Source: Lewinellaceae bacterium
GTDB lineage: Bacteria; Bacteroidota; Bacteroidia; Chitinophagales; Saprospiraceae
Length of the DNA: 64,000 nt
Reading direction: 5' to 3'
NCBI GenBank assembly: GCA_016713985.1
Contig: JADJOD010000007.1
Span: forward strand, 124,001 to 188,000
The notes beneath the pieces were generated by a model, which worked only from the letters and a program-made list of their open reading frames with translations, ran no database searches and was not told the origin of the DNA. Made by a program: the position numbers and the translations under genes. Position 1 is the stretch's first letter. Each line of letters begins with the position of its first letter. This document shows positions 45,478-54,474 of the stretch, in pieces.

Positions 45478-46488
45478 CTAATGCAGTATTTTCCAGAACA
45501 ACTCTTTCATCAATTCTTCTTCACCGGTGTTGGTGGTGTCATTATCGACACCTTTGGAGCGAAGATCGTATTCTTTCAGGAGTGTGATCACGCGGGCGGT
45601 TTGGGCAGGGGAATAATTGTTTGCCGCCAGTTTGTATTCCTTCAAAAACCAGTCCGAACGCAATTCGAGCGTTTTTACCATATCCGCATCCGAACTTCCC
45701 TTCATGGAATGCAGCATAAATACCTTTGAAAAATAGGTATAGAGGCTGCCGATGGTCACGATGAGCGGGTTGCGGCGCATATTGGACGAAAAGTGTTCGC
45801 GGATACGGGCCACTTTCGGCAAGTCGCGGGTAGCAAATGCCTTTTGCAGCTCGAACACGTTGTAGTCTTTGCTGATGCCGACATACTCCTGCACGTGTGC
45901 CGGGGTGACGGCAGTGCCCGCCGGAAGGTTGAGGATCAGTTTGTCGAGTTCGTTGGCAATTTTATCCAGGTCGGCGCCGAGGTATTCTGCCAGCAGGGCT
46001 GCCGCCCGGGCTTCGACCGCCAGTTTTTTCGATTTGCAATAGCCTGATATCCAATCGGGTACCTGGTTGTCGTACAGTTTTTTGCTTTCAAACAAAACCG
46101 TCGTTTTACCCTGAAGTGCCTTGCCGGCTTTGGTGCGCATGTCGAACTTTTTGTGCTTGTGGCACACGACAAAAACGGTGCTCGGCATCGGGTTTTCGAC
46201 GTAGGAAGTCAGGTCGGCCAAACCCTTCATCTCCTGGGCTTCGCGCAGAATCACCACCTGCCGTTCACTCATCATGGGGTAGCGGCGCAGGTAATCCAGC
46301 AAGGTAAGGGGATCTACTTCCTTCCCGTACAGGATGGTTTGGTTAAAACCTTTTTCCGCTTCCGAAAGGGCGTTGGTATCGATCGCCTCTTCGATACGGT
46401 CAATAAAAAAAGGTTCCTCGCCGTGCAGGAAATACACCGGCTGGAATCGTTTTGCCTGAATGTCGCGCAGAATTTCGTCAAAGGTCAT
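45478..46488 (-). CDS. holA: DNA polymerase III delta subunit
   Basis: 336 residues from the ATG at 46488. Subunit of the clamp loader that opens the DnaN sliding clamp. Family traits: an N-terminal AAA+-like domain (PVYFLHGEEPFFIDRIEEAI, GFNQTILYGKEVDPLTLLDYLRRYPMM) without functional Walker residues, and a C-terminal helical domain (FELQKAFATRDL... LIVTIGSLYTYFSKVFML) that forms the collar. Upstream a TATCTTCG, a near-match to the -7 box, lies six bases before the ATG. Intact frame. Confidence 0.92.
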   Translation of the reverse strand: MTFDEILRDIQAKRFQPVYFLHGEEPFFIDRIEEAIDTNALSEAEKGFNQTILYGKEVDPLTLLDYLRRYPMMSERQVVILREAQEMKGLADLTSYVENPMPSTVFVVCHKHKKFDMRTKAGKALQGKTTVLFESKKLYDNQVPDWISGYCKSKKLAVEARAAALLAEYLGADLDKIANELDKLILNLPAGTAVTPAHVQEYVGISKDYNVFELQKAFATRDLPKVARIREHFSSNMRRNPLIVTIGSLYTYFSKVFMLHSMKGSSDADMVKTLELRSDWFLKEYKLAANNYSPAQTARVITLLKEYDLRSKGVDNDTTNTGEEELMKELFWKILH

Positions 46489-46577
46489 CACAGGGCGAAG
46501 ATACAAATTCGATAGCCGCTTTCCGGGTCGAACTTGCGTTTATGGAGCGGCAGAAAGGTTTAAAGACCTCTACCTCC

Positions 46578-49129
46578 TTATTTCTTTTTGCCGGTTGTTT
46601 TGCCCGGCGCCTTTTTCGTATCAAAAGCGCCCGGGATTTCTTTTACGATGATCGCTTTTACGTCGGCTAAGGAAAGAGAACGCGCGTGGTCCGCCGTCAT
46701 TTTCCCCCCGTCTATCCGGGGCAGATTGATAATGGCTTTGCCAAATTTGATGAAGGGTCCCCAGCGGCCGTTTTCCACGCTGATATTTTCTTCGGGCCAG
46801 TGGTGAATGTAGCGGTTGGCCTCTTTTTCGATCTTTTGCTGGATCAACTCTACAGCCTGTTGTTCGGTAAGGTGGTCGAAATTCACGCGGGCAGGAATAT
46901 TCACATACAGGTCCGTCCATTTGACAAATGGACCGAAACGGCCTTTCCCCTTCGTAATCGGCTGATTTTCAAAGTACCCGACCGGTCTATCTGCTTCTTT
47001 TTTCGCTGCGAGCAGTTCCACTGCACGTTCGAAAGTAATATCGAAGGGGTCTACACCTTTTGGCAGGGAAATGAACTGGCTGCCAAATTTGACGTAGGGG
47101 CCGTAACGTCCGGCGTTCACTTCGAGGGCTTCACCTTCGTATTCGCCCAGGGTGCGCGGCAGCTGAAAACTTTCCAGTGCATCGGCCAGGGTTACGTTTT
47201 CGAGTGTTTTGCCGGGGCGCAGGTTGGCGTACCGGGGTTTTTCCTTTTTATCGAGTTCTTCTCCCGTGCCGATCTGAACGACGGGTTTGCCGAGGCTGCT
47301 CATCCGCACAAGAATGGTGCGCCCGGTGCCGGGGTCGGTGCCGAGGATACGTTCGCCGCTGGCGCGGTCGGCTTCCTTGAGCGTTTTTTCCACGGTTTGG
47401 TGGAAGGGTTTGTAAAACGTGTCGATCATCCGCGTCCAGTCCAGTTTGCCGTCGGCAATATGGTCAAACTCCGCTTCCACGCTGGCGGTGAAGCCGTAAT
47501 CCATGATTTTGTCGAAATAATTGTCGAGGAAATCGCTGACGATCATGCCCATATCCGAGGGATAAAGCACGTTTTGGTGGCGCCGGTGACCTCTTTCCCG
47601 TCTTTTTTCTGGATCGTATTGTTTTTCAGGGTCAGGATGCGGAAATGCCGGTCTTCACCTTCGCGGCTTTCTTTGGTGACATAACCCCGGTTTTCTTCCA
47701 TGATTTTGGTAATCGTGGGGGCGTAGGTGGAAGGGCGGCCGATGCCGAGTTCTTCTAATTTTTTCACGAGGCTCGCCTCCGTGTAACGCGCGGGCGGGCG
47801 GGTGAAACGCTCCGTGGCGGTCATTTCGTCGAGGTCGAGTTTTTGGCCTTTGGCCAGCGGCGGCAGGATACCCGACGATTCTTCGTCTTCGTCGTCGGTG
47901 CCTTCCAGATATACTTTCAGGAATCCGTCGAATTTCAGGACTTCACCTTCGGCCACTAAGTTGGCCTGGGGGTGGGTGCTGATGGCAATGTCGACCGTTG
48001 TTTTTTCCAGTTCCGCGTCGGCCATTTGTGAAGCCATGGCGCGTTTCCAGATCAGTTCGTAGAGGCGTTGTTCGTCGCGGTTTCCACTCACACTCTGGCG
48101 TTCGGCGTAGGAGGGGCGGATGGCTTCGTGCGCCTCCTGGGCCGATTCGTTTTTGGTTTTATACCTGCGGAGCTGGTGATAGCGCTGTCCGTATTGTTTC
48201 ACCACTTCGTCGCCGATGGATTGGAGCGCCGTTTCGCTCATATTGGTTGAGTCGGTACGCATGTAGGTGATAAAACCCGCTTCGTACAATTTTTGGGCGA
48301 TACTCATGGTCCGGTTGACCGAATAACCGAGTTTTCTGCTGGCTTCCTGTTGCAGGGTGGAGGTGGTAAACGGCGCTGCGGGTTTGCGGCGGGTCGGTTT
48401 TACCTCGATGTTGCGCACCGAGAAATCAGCGCCGACACATTTTTTGAGAAAATTTTCGGCGCCGGCTTCGTCGTCGAATCGTGTGGGGCTTTCGGCTTTA
48501 AACGACACCGGTTTTCCCTGCGCGTTTTTGGCCGAAAATTGGGCAACAACCCGGAAAAACGGCGTAACGGAAAACTGCTGAATGTCTCTTTCCCGTTCCA
48601 CGATCAGTTTGACGGCGACCGATTGTACACGGCCTGCGGAAAGTTGTCCTTTTACTTTTTTCCACAAAAGGCCGCTGAGTTCCCAGCCGACGAGGCGGTC
48701 GAGCACCCGGCGTGCCTGCTGGGCGTTCACCACGTTCATGTTGAGCAGGCGCGGGTTTTGTACGGCTTTCTGGATGGCCGGTTTGGTGATCTCGTGGAAA
48801 ACGATCCGTTTGGTGACCCGTGTATCGAGGCCCAGTACTTCACAAAGGTGCCAGGAAATGGCTTCTCCCTCGCGGTCTTCGTCCGTCGCGAGCCAAACTT
48901 CGTCGGACTTGCTGGCAGCGTCTTTTAACTCCTTGACTGTCTTGAATTTATCGACGGGGATGATGTACTTCGGGCGGTAATTATTTTCCACTTCCACGGC
49001 CAGGTCATTGCCCTTTTCGAGGTCGCGGATATGGCCGTAGGACGACTTTACACTAAAGTCGGAGCCCAGGATTTTTTCAATGGTTTTTGCTTTGGCGGGC
49101 GATTCTACAATCAGCAGTTTTTTCGTCAT
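46578..49129 (-). CDS. topA: DNA topoisomerase I, one frame break
   Basis: Relaxes negatively supercoiled DNA by single-strand passage. N-terminal Toprim domain (LLIVESPAKAKTIEKILG, ATDEDREGEAISWHL), catalytic tyrosine in FITYMRTDSTNMS, and gate-domain motif ELGIGRPSTYAPTI. The frame breaks at the AAAA run near 47575 (one A missing: VTGATKN-VLYPSDMGMIV); repaired length is 850 residues. The C-terminus has three Topo C-terminal repeats (GRYGPYVKFG, GRFGPFVKW, GRWGPFIKFG) and a basic tail rather than zinc fingers. Since topA is normally essential, the break is best read as sequence error. Promoter box at 49192-49199. Confidence 0.93.
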
Positions 49130-49191
49130 AATGTATAAAGGTTTCGGGTTATCAGGTTTTCATTTGAAGTCGTTCCGGAAATTTCCGGCGG

Positions 49192-49199
49192 CAAAAGTA
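49192..49199 (-). promoter_or_regulatory. Promoter -7 box (TACTTTTG) of topA
   Basis: TAnnTTTG on the minus strand, 62 nt upstream of the topA ATG and just after the terminator at 49241-49273. Confidence 0.55.
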
Positions 49200-49240
49200 A
49201 TGGGATTTTGAACTTTGGTAAAAAAGTGCCGGTATCTAAT

Positions 49241-49273
49241 AAAAAAACCGCCGGATCACCGGCGGTTTTTTTT
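49241..49273. terminator. Rho-independent terminator of the DUF6794 gene
   Basis: ACCGCCGG/CCGGCGGT stem with runs of seven and eight A/T on either side, so usable in both directions. The gene stop codon lies in the loop and the stem encodes its last residues. Confidence 0.85.
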
Positions 49274-49780
49274 ACGCGTTTCTTCACTGATCACCTTGCC
49301 TTTCTTCTTTTCTTCTTCAAATTCCTTTTTGCGTTTCTCTTTAAAACCAATCACCAGTTCCTTGATTTGGACGGGTTTGCCGTTCAGGCTCCGGTGGTAG
49401 GCGAGCAGAAGGAAATCGGCCATATCGTCGGGGAAAGTGACTCCGGCGCTTTTCAGGTAGTGCGACATTCGGGAGCCGCCATAAAATCCCCAGTTAAGGA
49501 TGATCCATTGGCCCAGCCGGCTGTGCAAGGCATGGCAAACGCTGTCTTCCGGAATGGCTTTGATTTTTGCCTGCGATTCTGCCGAAATGATCTTGTTGAG
49601 TTGCAAAATGGCGTCGTCTAAGTTTTTAGGTATGTAGACTCCATTTAATTTATCTTTTTTAATCCGCTCCTGGTATTGCTTTTCAAATTCTTTTTCATCG
49701 TTGGCGGGCCCTTCCTGGGCGACAAATCGGGTAGCCGGAAGTAGAAAAAAGAACAAGGTGAGTAGTTTTATGTGTTTCAT
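49256..49780 (-). CDS. DUF6794 secreted protein (174 aa)
   Basis: Signal peptide at residues 1-21 (ending FVAQ). The central part (GVYIPKNLDDAILQLNKIISAESQAKIK... GQWIILNWGFYGGSRMSHYLKSAGVTFPDDMADFLLLAYHRSLNGKPV) has the pattern of DUF6794. The C-terminus is highly charged (Glu/Lys), and the last residues KKNRR are encoded by the terminator stem. Function unknown; periplasmic or extracellular. Confidence 0.78.
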   Translation of the reverse strand: MKHIKLLTLFFFLLPATRFVAQEGPANDEKEFEKQYQERIKKDKLNGVYIPKNLDDAILQLNKIISAESQAKIKAIPEDSVCHALHSRLGQWIILNWGFYGGSRMSHYLKSAGVTFPDDMADFLLLAYHRSLNGKPVQIKELVIGFKEKRKKEFEEEKKKGKVISEETRKKNRR

Positions 49781-49823
49781 TGCATCAGAAATTAGTGGTT
49801 CGTTCCCTGTAACTGAACGTATT

Positions 49824-50111
49824 ATGATGAATATTCGCCTGTCATTAACCGAAATTTTCCTGTTGGAACTGATCGCCTGGCTGGCGCTTTGGTTGCTGAA
49901 CGATTACCTGGCGACGCTTTTAACGCTGATTCTCGGCGCTATCGTATCGGCGGTGCTGTTGTTTGCATCTATTGCGGAATGGATCGAGCGCTCAAAAGTG
50001 CCCCGCCGTTATTTTCAGGTTATGGGCCTGAGTATACTCGCGCCCTTGGCGGCGGCGGGTTTATATCTTTGGCTTTTCGACGGCGAGCTCCGTTTTCTGA
50101 AGCAATTTTAA
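49824..50111 (+). CDS. Small membrane protein (95 aa)
   Basis: Three hydrophobic segments (about residues 10-27, 30-50 and 65-83) and short charged loops (EWIERSKVPRRY). No family assigned. ATG at 49824 chosen as the first start after the divergent DUF6794 gene; another ATG follows directly at 49827. It converges with the asparaginase gene. Confidence 0.55.
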   Translation: MMNIRLSLTEIFLLELIAWLALWLLNDYLATLLTLILGAIVSAVLLFASIAEWIERSKVPRRYFQVMGLSILAPLAAAGLYLWLFDGELRFLKQF

Positions 50112-50114
50112 ACC

Positions 50115-50635
50115 TCAGATCACAAATCCTTCCGAATCGCTGTCCGCCGGCAGTTCTTCAAAATTCCCCGTTTGCCGGTTTTTGCGCACCCGGTCCCACG
50201 GAAAATACCTGCCGTTCATCACCACGTATATGCCCGGAGGCAGCACCTGTGCGAAGGCCAGCGCGCTGCCCAGGTTGAAAAACCCGTCGGAAGAAGTCCC
50301 GAATGCATAGGGAATCATGGCCCCGGTGAGCACGATGGTTTTGTTTTCGATGTCCGCTTCCGCCAGGATTCTCGCGGTTTCCACCATTTTATCGGTTCCG
50401 TGTGTGATCAGGATGCGGCTCGACGGCGTTTTTTACAATTATAAACGATGATGGCGCGGTCTTCGTCGCGCATTTCGAGCGAATCCACCATCATCAGGGT
50501 TTTGATGTCGAGGGCCACGTTGCAGCGGCCCCGGTCGAACATTTCGCTGAGGTGTGTATCTTTAAAATAGAGTTCACCCGTGATCAGGTTATACTCCTTG
50601 TCAAAAGTGCCGCCGGTAACGAATATTTGAATCAT
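50115..50635 (-). CDS. Asparaginase-domain protein, one frame break
   Basis: Short (173 residues when repaired) member of the type I/II L-asparaginase N-terminal domain group. N-terminal QIFVTGGTFDKEYN contains the catalytic threonine of TGGT; the second conserved triad lies in RILITHGTDKMVETARIL. The frame breaks at an AAAAAA run near 50435 (one A missing). Full asparaginases are about 330 residues, so this single-domain form probably has a different or partial activity; such short forms are common in Bacteroidota. ATG at 50635. Confidence 0.8.
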
Positions 50636-50756
50636 ACATGCGTGTGCGTGGTTATGGAAATGTGGATCAGGGCGGACTCCGCCGATTCCGGGGGCAAAGG
50701 AATGAGTTTTTTGAGGAAAAAACGAACAACAATGAGGCGGAACAAAGAACGATTCC

Positions 50757-50764
50757 TACTTTTG
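50757..50764 (+). promoter_or_regulatory. Promoter -7 box (TACTTTTG) of the 50789 gene
   Basis: Perfect TAnnTTTG match 24 nt upstream of the ATG at 50789. Confidence 0.5.
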
Positions 50765-50788
50765 CCCCGTCAACAAATTGGATATGCC

Positions 50789-50953
50789 ATGAAGAAAAAT
50801 GAAGAATACGTAGAAAACCGCAGTCGCGACTGGGTTTTGTTTCTGGTGAGCCTGGCGGGAACGATAGCGCTTTTGATATTTATTCCCGAGTGGGTCTGGA
50901 TTGCTTTCCCATTTTTATTTACCTCGCTGGCAGGCGCCATGGGCCGCTTGTAA
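50789..50953 (+). CDS. Small two-helix membrane protein (54 aa)
   Basis: MKKNEEYVENRSRDWVLF, then two hydrophobic segments (about residues 16-30 and 34-50) ending GAMGRL. A promoter box and a terminator-like hairpin (50977-51016) frame it as a single-gene unit. No family recognised; small membrane regulators of this type are common but unstudied. Confidence 0.55.
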   Translation: MKKNEEYVENRSRDWVLFLVSLAGTIALLIFIPEWVWIAFPFLFTSLAGAMGRL

Positions 50954-51362
50954 TTCCAGCCGGACGAATAACCAACGAAACAGTCACTGGTGGGGTCACC
51001 GGTGGCTGTTTCGCATTTTAAGGCCCTGATCCGTCCGCCAGGGCTTCTATTCGGGTTGTCCTAAAATAGAAATCCCTCGCCGGTGCGACGAGGGACTCTA
51101 ACCCAAACAAATAAACACAAAAACTACTTGGTGCAAGTTTAAGACAACTTTCCGAGTTCCGGCAAATTTTTCGGGGGAAAATTTAACGAAATTTTCACGA
51201 GTTGACTGGAGAAGGGTTTATCAGCGAAATTTTGCTGCATAAACCAGGCATTTTGTCCAAAAAAAGATTGGTTTTCAGGAACTGGAGCCGGCGGTTCGCG
51301 CGGGAAGCCGAATGTATTTTTACCTTCGCCTCGCTCTCGGGCAAAAATCATTTCCTGTTCCC
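50954..51362. other. Intergenic region with three consecutive hairpins
   Basis: Besides the terminator at 50977-51016 it contains a GCCCTG/CAGGGC hairpin (51023-51044) and a CCCTCG/CGAGGG hairpin (51074-51094). No coding signal. A TACCTTCG at 51322-51329, a near-match to the -7 box, may be the acylase promoter. Confidence 0.5.
50977..51016. terminator. Hairpin after the 54-aa gene, probable terminator
   Basis: Arms GAAACAGTCACTGGTG and CACCGGTGGCTGTTTC, 4-nt loop, then gcatttta. Stem contains two G-T pairs. Confidence 0.65.
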
Positions 51363-53810
51363 ATGCGTGTATTTCGATTTGTCCTTTCTCTACTCGTCAC
51401 CACCCTGCTTTGCTGGCAACTGATGGTGCCGCAAGCTGCGGGTGATAAAAAACTGCCGCCCATCGGCTCTTTTTTCAACCCTTTTTCCGGTTTCTGGAAA
51501 AATGCCGAACCGGCCTCCGGTTTTTATTACGGCAACCCGGAAATTCCCGGGCTCAGGGGCCGGGTGCAGGTGGTGTACGATGACCTGCTGGTGCCACACA
51601 TTTTTGCCGAATCCATGGAAGATGCCGTACGGGTGCAGGGTTATGTCACCGCACAACACCGGCTCTGGCAAATGGATATTGCCACACGCAAGGCTTCGGG
51701 CCGGCTTTCGGAAGTTTTGGGCGAACGCACGGTGGCCATCGACCGACTGAGCCGGCGCAGGGGAATGGTGTTCGCCGCAGAAAACGACCTGAAGGCCTGG
51801 AACAGGTCGCCGGAAAGTTCGCGGATGCTGGAAGCGTATTCCGCCGGCGTAAACGCCTATATTAAAAACCTGTCGCCTGCCGACTACCCCATCGAGTTCA
51901 AGCTGCTCGATTACGCGCCGGAACCCTGGTCGCCGCTCAAAACCGCCCTTGTGGTGGAAGCTATGGCCGAAAATCTTTGTTCCCGCGACGACGACCTGGC
52001 CAGCACCAACGCATTGGCGCTGTTTGGTAAAGATACCTTTGATTATCTGTACCCGGAGTGGAACCCCAAACAGCAGCCCATCATTCCGGATACGGGGCAG
52101 TGGAAAAACTGGCAACCAGCTGCGGCCGGCGCCGGGCAATTGTCATTAAATCAGAGTAAAAATACTGATAATCAATCAATTAAACCCACCCCGGCGTTTG
52201 AAACCGACCCCTACGTGGAAGGGAGCAACAACTGGGCGGTTGCAGGCTCACGTACCCGGTCCGGGCATCCATTGCTGGCCAACGACCCGCACCTGACCCT
52301 TTCCCTGCCCTCCATCTGGTTCCAGTTGCAAATACACACCCCTGCCCAAAATTGTTACGGCGTTTCCCTTCAGGGCGTTCCGGGCATCATCATCGGTTTT
52401 AATGAAAATATCGCCTGGGGAGTCACCAACGTGAGCCACGACGTATCCGACTGGTACCGACTGCAGTGGGCCGATCCGGGTCACAACCGGTATATGGTCG
52501 ACGGCGTTGCACAGGATGTGGTGGAAAAAATTGAAATCATTGATATTAAAGGTAAGGAACCGCTGCGCGACACCGTGCGGTATACGGTTTGGGGCCCGGT
52601 TGTATATGATTTCAACCCCGACCACCCGCTGCGCGACTGCGCGCTCCGCTGGATCACACACGACGAACCCGAACCGGGCGGATCAATTGTATTTATGGCG
52701 CTCAACGCCGGTAAAAACTATGACGACTACCGGAAAGCGCTCGCTGCTTACGACTGTCCGGCGCAAAATTTTGTTTTTGCCACCCGCAGCGGCGATGTCG
52801 CCATTACGGTGCAGGGCAGATACCCCGTCCGGGCGCCCCAACAGGGCCGGTTTATCCTGGACGGGAGCCGGCAATCCGACGCCTGGCAGGGATTTGTTCC
52901 CGCCGAACGTGTGCCGGCCATGAAAAACCTGTCGCGGGGTTTTGTTTTTTCGGCCAACCAAAACTCAACCCCTCCCTCCTATCCTTACTATTACCTCGGC
53001 GGATTTGAAGACTATCGCAGCAGGGAAATCTTCGACCGGCTCGACGTGCTGAAAAACGCCACAGTCGACAGCATGAAAGCCATTCAACTCGACAACTTCA
53101 GCCGCCGTGCCGCTGATGCCCTGCCGGTTATGCTCGCCCTGCTCGACCGCAGCCGGCTCGACGCCGAAGGCAAAAAAATGGCGGATGAACTGGCCGCCTG
53201 GAATTTCCGGTACGACGCCGACTTTACGGCCCCGCCGCTGTTCGACGTTTGGTTCGACTCCTGTTATGACAAAACCTGGGACGAAATGGACCGGATGGAA
53301 TCGATGCTTATTCCGGAATCCTGGCGTACGATCGAATTGCTGGAAAAAGATACCGCCAGCATCTTTTTTGATCACCCGGCCACTACCTGGCGCGAATCCG
53401 CCAGGGATATTGTCAATGAATCCTTTGGATTGATGCAGGCTTATTTCCGTCAAAACCCGCAGAAAAGAAGCTCCTGGGGCAAGTTTATGGGTTTCACGCT
53501 GAAACACCTGGCCCTGATCGATGCCTTCAGCAGAATGGATGTGGTGGTAGGCGGGCATCGCACGGCTCCCAATGCCATGCAAAAAACCCACGGGCCTTCC
53601 TGGCGCATGATTGTGGACCTGGGCGACCGGGTGCGCGGTTACGGCGTATTTCCCGGAGGCCAGTCCGGCAACCCGGGCAGCAAATTTTACGATAACATGG
53701 TGGATACCTGGGCAAAGGGAGCGTATTATGATTTGTTGTTCCTGGGTTCCGCAGAAGAGGTTTCCACCAGAATTTTAGGCAAACAAACTTTTTCACCTTC
53801 CCCGCAATGA
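51363..53810 (+). CDS. Penicillin acylase family protein (Ntn hydrolase)
   Basis: 815-residue precursor with a Sec signal (residues about 1-22). Members self-cleave to expose an N-terminal serine nucleophile; here the site is G/S in YVEGSNNWAVAGSRT, Ser288. Alpha-chain features: VQVVYDDLLVPHIFAESMEDAVRVQGYVTAQHRLWQMD. Beta-chain features: PLLANDPHLTLSLPSIWF and GVTNVSHDVSDWY. Substrates range from penicillin G to acyl-homoserine lactones and other amides, so the specificity is open; quorum quenching is a possibility. The next gene overlaps by 4 nt. Confidence 0.9.
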   Translation: MRVFRFVLSLLVTTLLCWQLMVPQAAGDKKLPPIGSFFNPFSGFWKNAEPASGFYYGNPEIPGLRGRVQVVYDDLLVPHIFAESMEDAVRVQGYVTAQHRLWQMDIATRKASGRLSEVLGERTVAIDRLSRRRGMVFAAENDLKAWNRSPESSRMLEAYSAGVNAYIKNLSPADYPIEFKLLDYAPEPWSPLKTALVVEAMAENLCSRDDDLASTNALALFGKDTFDYLYPEWNPKQQPIIPDTGQWKNWQPAAAGAGQLSLNQSKNTDNQSIKPTPAFETDPYVEGSNNWAVAGSRTRSGHPLLANDPHLTLSLPSIWFQLQIHTPAQNCYGVSLQGVPGIIIGFNENIAWGVTNVSHDVSDWYRLQWADPGHNRYMVDGVAQDVVEKIEIIDIKGKEPLRDTVRYTVWGPVVYDFNPDHPLRDCALRWITHDEPEPGGSIVFMALNAGKNYDDYRKALAAYDCPAQNFVFATRSGDVAITVQGRYPVRAPQQGRFILDGSRQSDAWQGFVPAERVPAMKNLSRGFVFSANQNSTPPSYPYYYLGGFEDYRSREIFDRLDVLKNATVDSMKAIQLDNFSRRAADALPVMLALLDRSRLDAEGKKMADELAAWNFRYDADFTAPPLFDVWFDSCYDKTWDEMDRMESMLIPESWRTIELLEKDTASIFFDHPATTWRESARDIVNESFGLMQAYFRQNPQKRSSWGKFMGFTLKHLALIDAFSRMDVVVGGHRTAPNAMQKTHGPSWRMIVDLGDRVRGYGVFPGGQSGNPGSKFYDNMVDTWAKGAYYDLLFLGSAEEVSTRILGKQTFSPSPQ

Positions 53811-54172
53811 GACGTGCACTGTATATTTTCCTTTTTGTCTTTTTGACCGGCCATCTTTGCCGTTTTGGGTTGCCCTGGTGGGGCATAGTTCCCCTGGGTG
53901 CGCTGGCCGGGTGGCTGTTGCCCCTTTCAGCCGCCCGGAGTTTCGGGGCCGCGTTTGCCGGAGGTTTCCTGCTCTGGATGTTGAACGCCTGGCTGCCGGA
54001 CAGCGCTAACGAGGGTTTATTGTCCGCAAAGACGGGTCAGTTGTTCCTGGGATTAAAAAGCGGGCACCTGCTGCTCGTTACAGGTATTCTCGGTGGTCTG
54101 CTGGCGGGTATGGGAGCGGTCACCGGTTTTTTCGCCCGCGAACTTTATGTCGGAAGCAAGTCAAATCCCTGA
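53807..54172 (+). CDS. Small membrane protein downstream of penicillin acylase (121 aa)
   Basis: About four hydrophobic segments (about residues 3-19, 24-42, 44-60 and 86-107), short loops, ending ARELYVGSKSNP. No family recognised. Starts inside the last codons of the acylase gene (ATGA overlap), so it is translationally coupled and probably functionally linked. Terminator at 54357-54392 may end the unit; the stretch 54173-54356 otherwise shows nothing. Confidence 0.65.
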   Translation: MRRALYIFLFVFLTGHLCRFGLPWWGIVPLGALAGWLLPLSAARSFGAAFAGGFLLWMLNAWLPDSANEGLLSAKTGQLFLGLKSGHLLLVTGILGGLLAGMGAVTGFFARELYVGSKSNP

Positions 54173-54356
54173 TTTTTGATATATTGTTACCTTAGAAAAG
54201 CCGGCTTACGGGAGTTTTCTCTTACATTTGTTGCGTGCAAGGTTGCCGAAGGATTCCGGCCGGCACCCGAAATAATTTTAAAACAGACAAGTTCGACCTT
54301 CCCCACGGGGATTTTCTGGATACTTACCGCTAATCCATCCAATTTTGAAGTATGGC

Positions 54357-54392
54357 AAAACCGGCATTGTTGTAACCCAACTGCCGGTTTTT
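54357..54392. terminator. Terminator hairpin downstream of the acylase operon
   Basis: AACCGGCA/TGCCGGTT stem, followed by TTTTTG on the plus strand; also flanked by AAAA, so it could work both ways. Confidence 0.7.
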
Positions 54393-54410
54393 GTTTTTCC
54401 GCCGGGTAAA

Positions 54411-54441
54411 AAAGAAGGGCCCCGTTGTTGAACGGAGCCCC
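54411..54441 (-). terminator. Terminator hairpin of the OmpA gene
   Basis: GGGCCCCGTT and AACGGAGCCCC arms, with an A-rich plus-strand flank that gives a T-run for minus-strand transcripts. It lies 34 nt after the OmpA stop. Confidence 0.65.
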
Positions 54442-54474
54442 TGTATTTTTGGCGTTTATGTTCTTCTCCCTCTT

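Noticed and set aside
47570..47580. Programmed frameshift in topA
   Set aside because: No slippery heptamer with a downstream structure conserved in TopA; a lost A in AAAAA fits the error pattern of the rest of the window.
46686..47684. 332-codon plus-strand frame over the topA C-terminal region
   Set aside because: Shadow of topA, whose repeats on the minus strand are unmistakable.
51139..51351. Minus-strand frame upstream of the acylase
   Set aside because: Low-complexity start, no homology I recognise, overlaps the promoter and leader of the acylase.
54176..54409. 77-codon plus-strand frame after the acylase operon
   Set aside because: No start context, contains the terminator sequence, composition of noncoding DNA.
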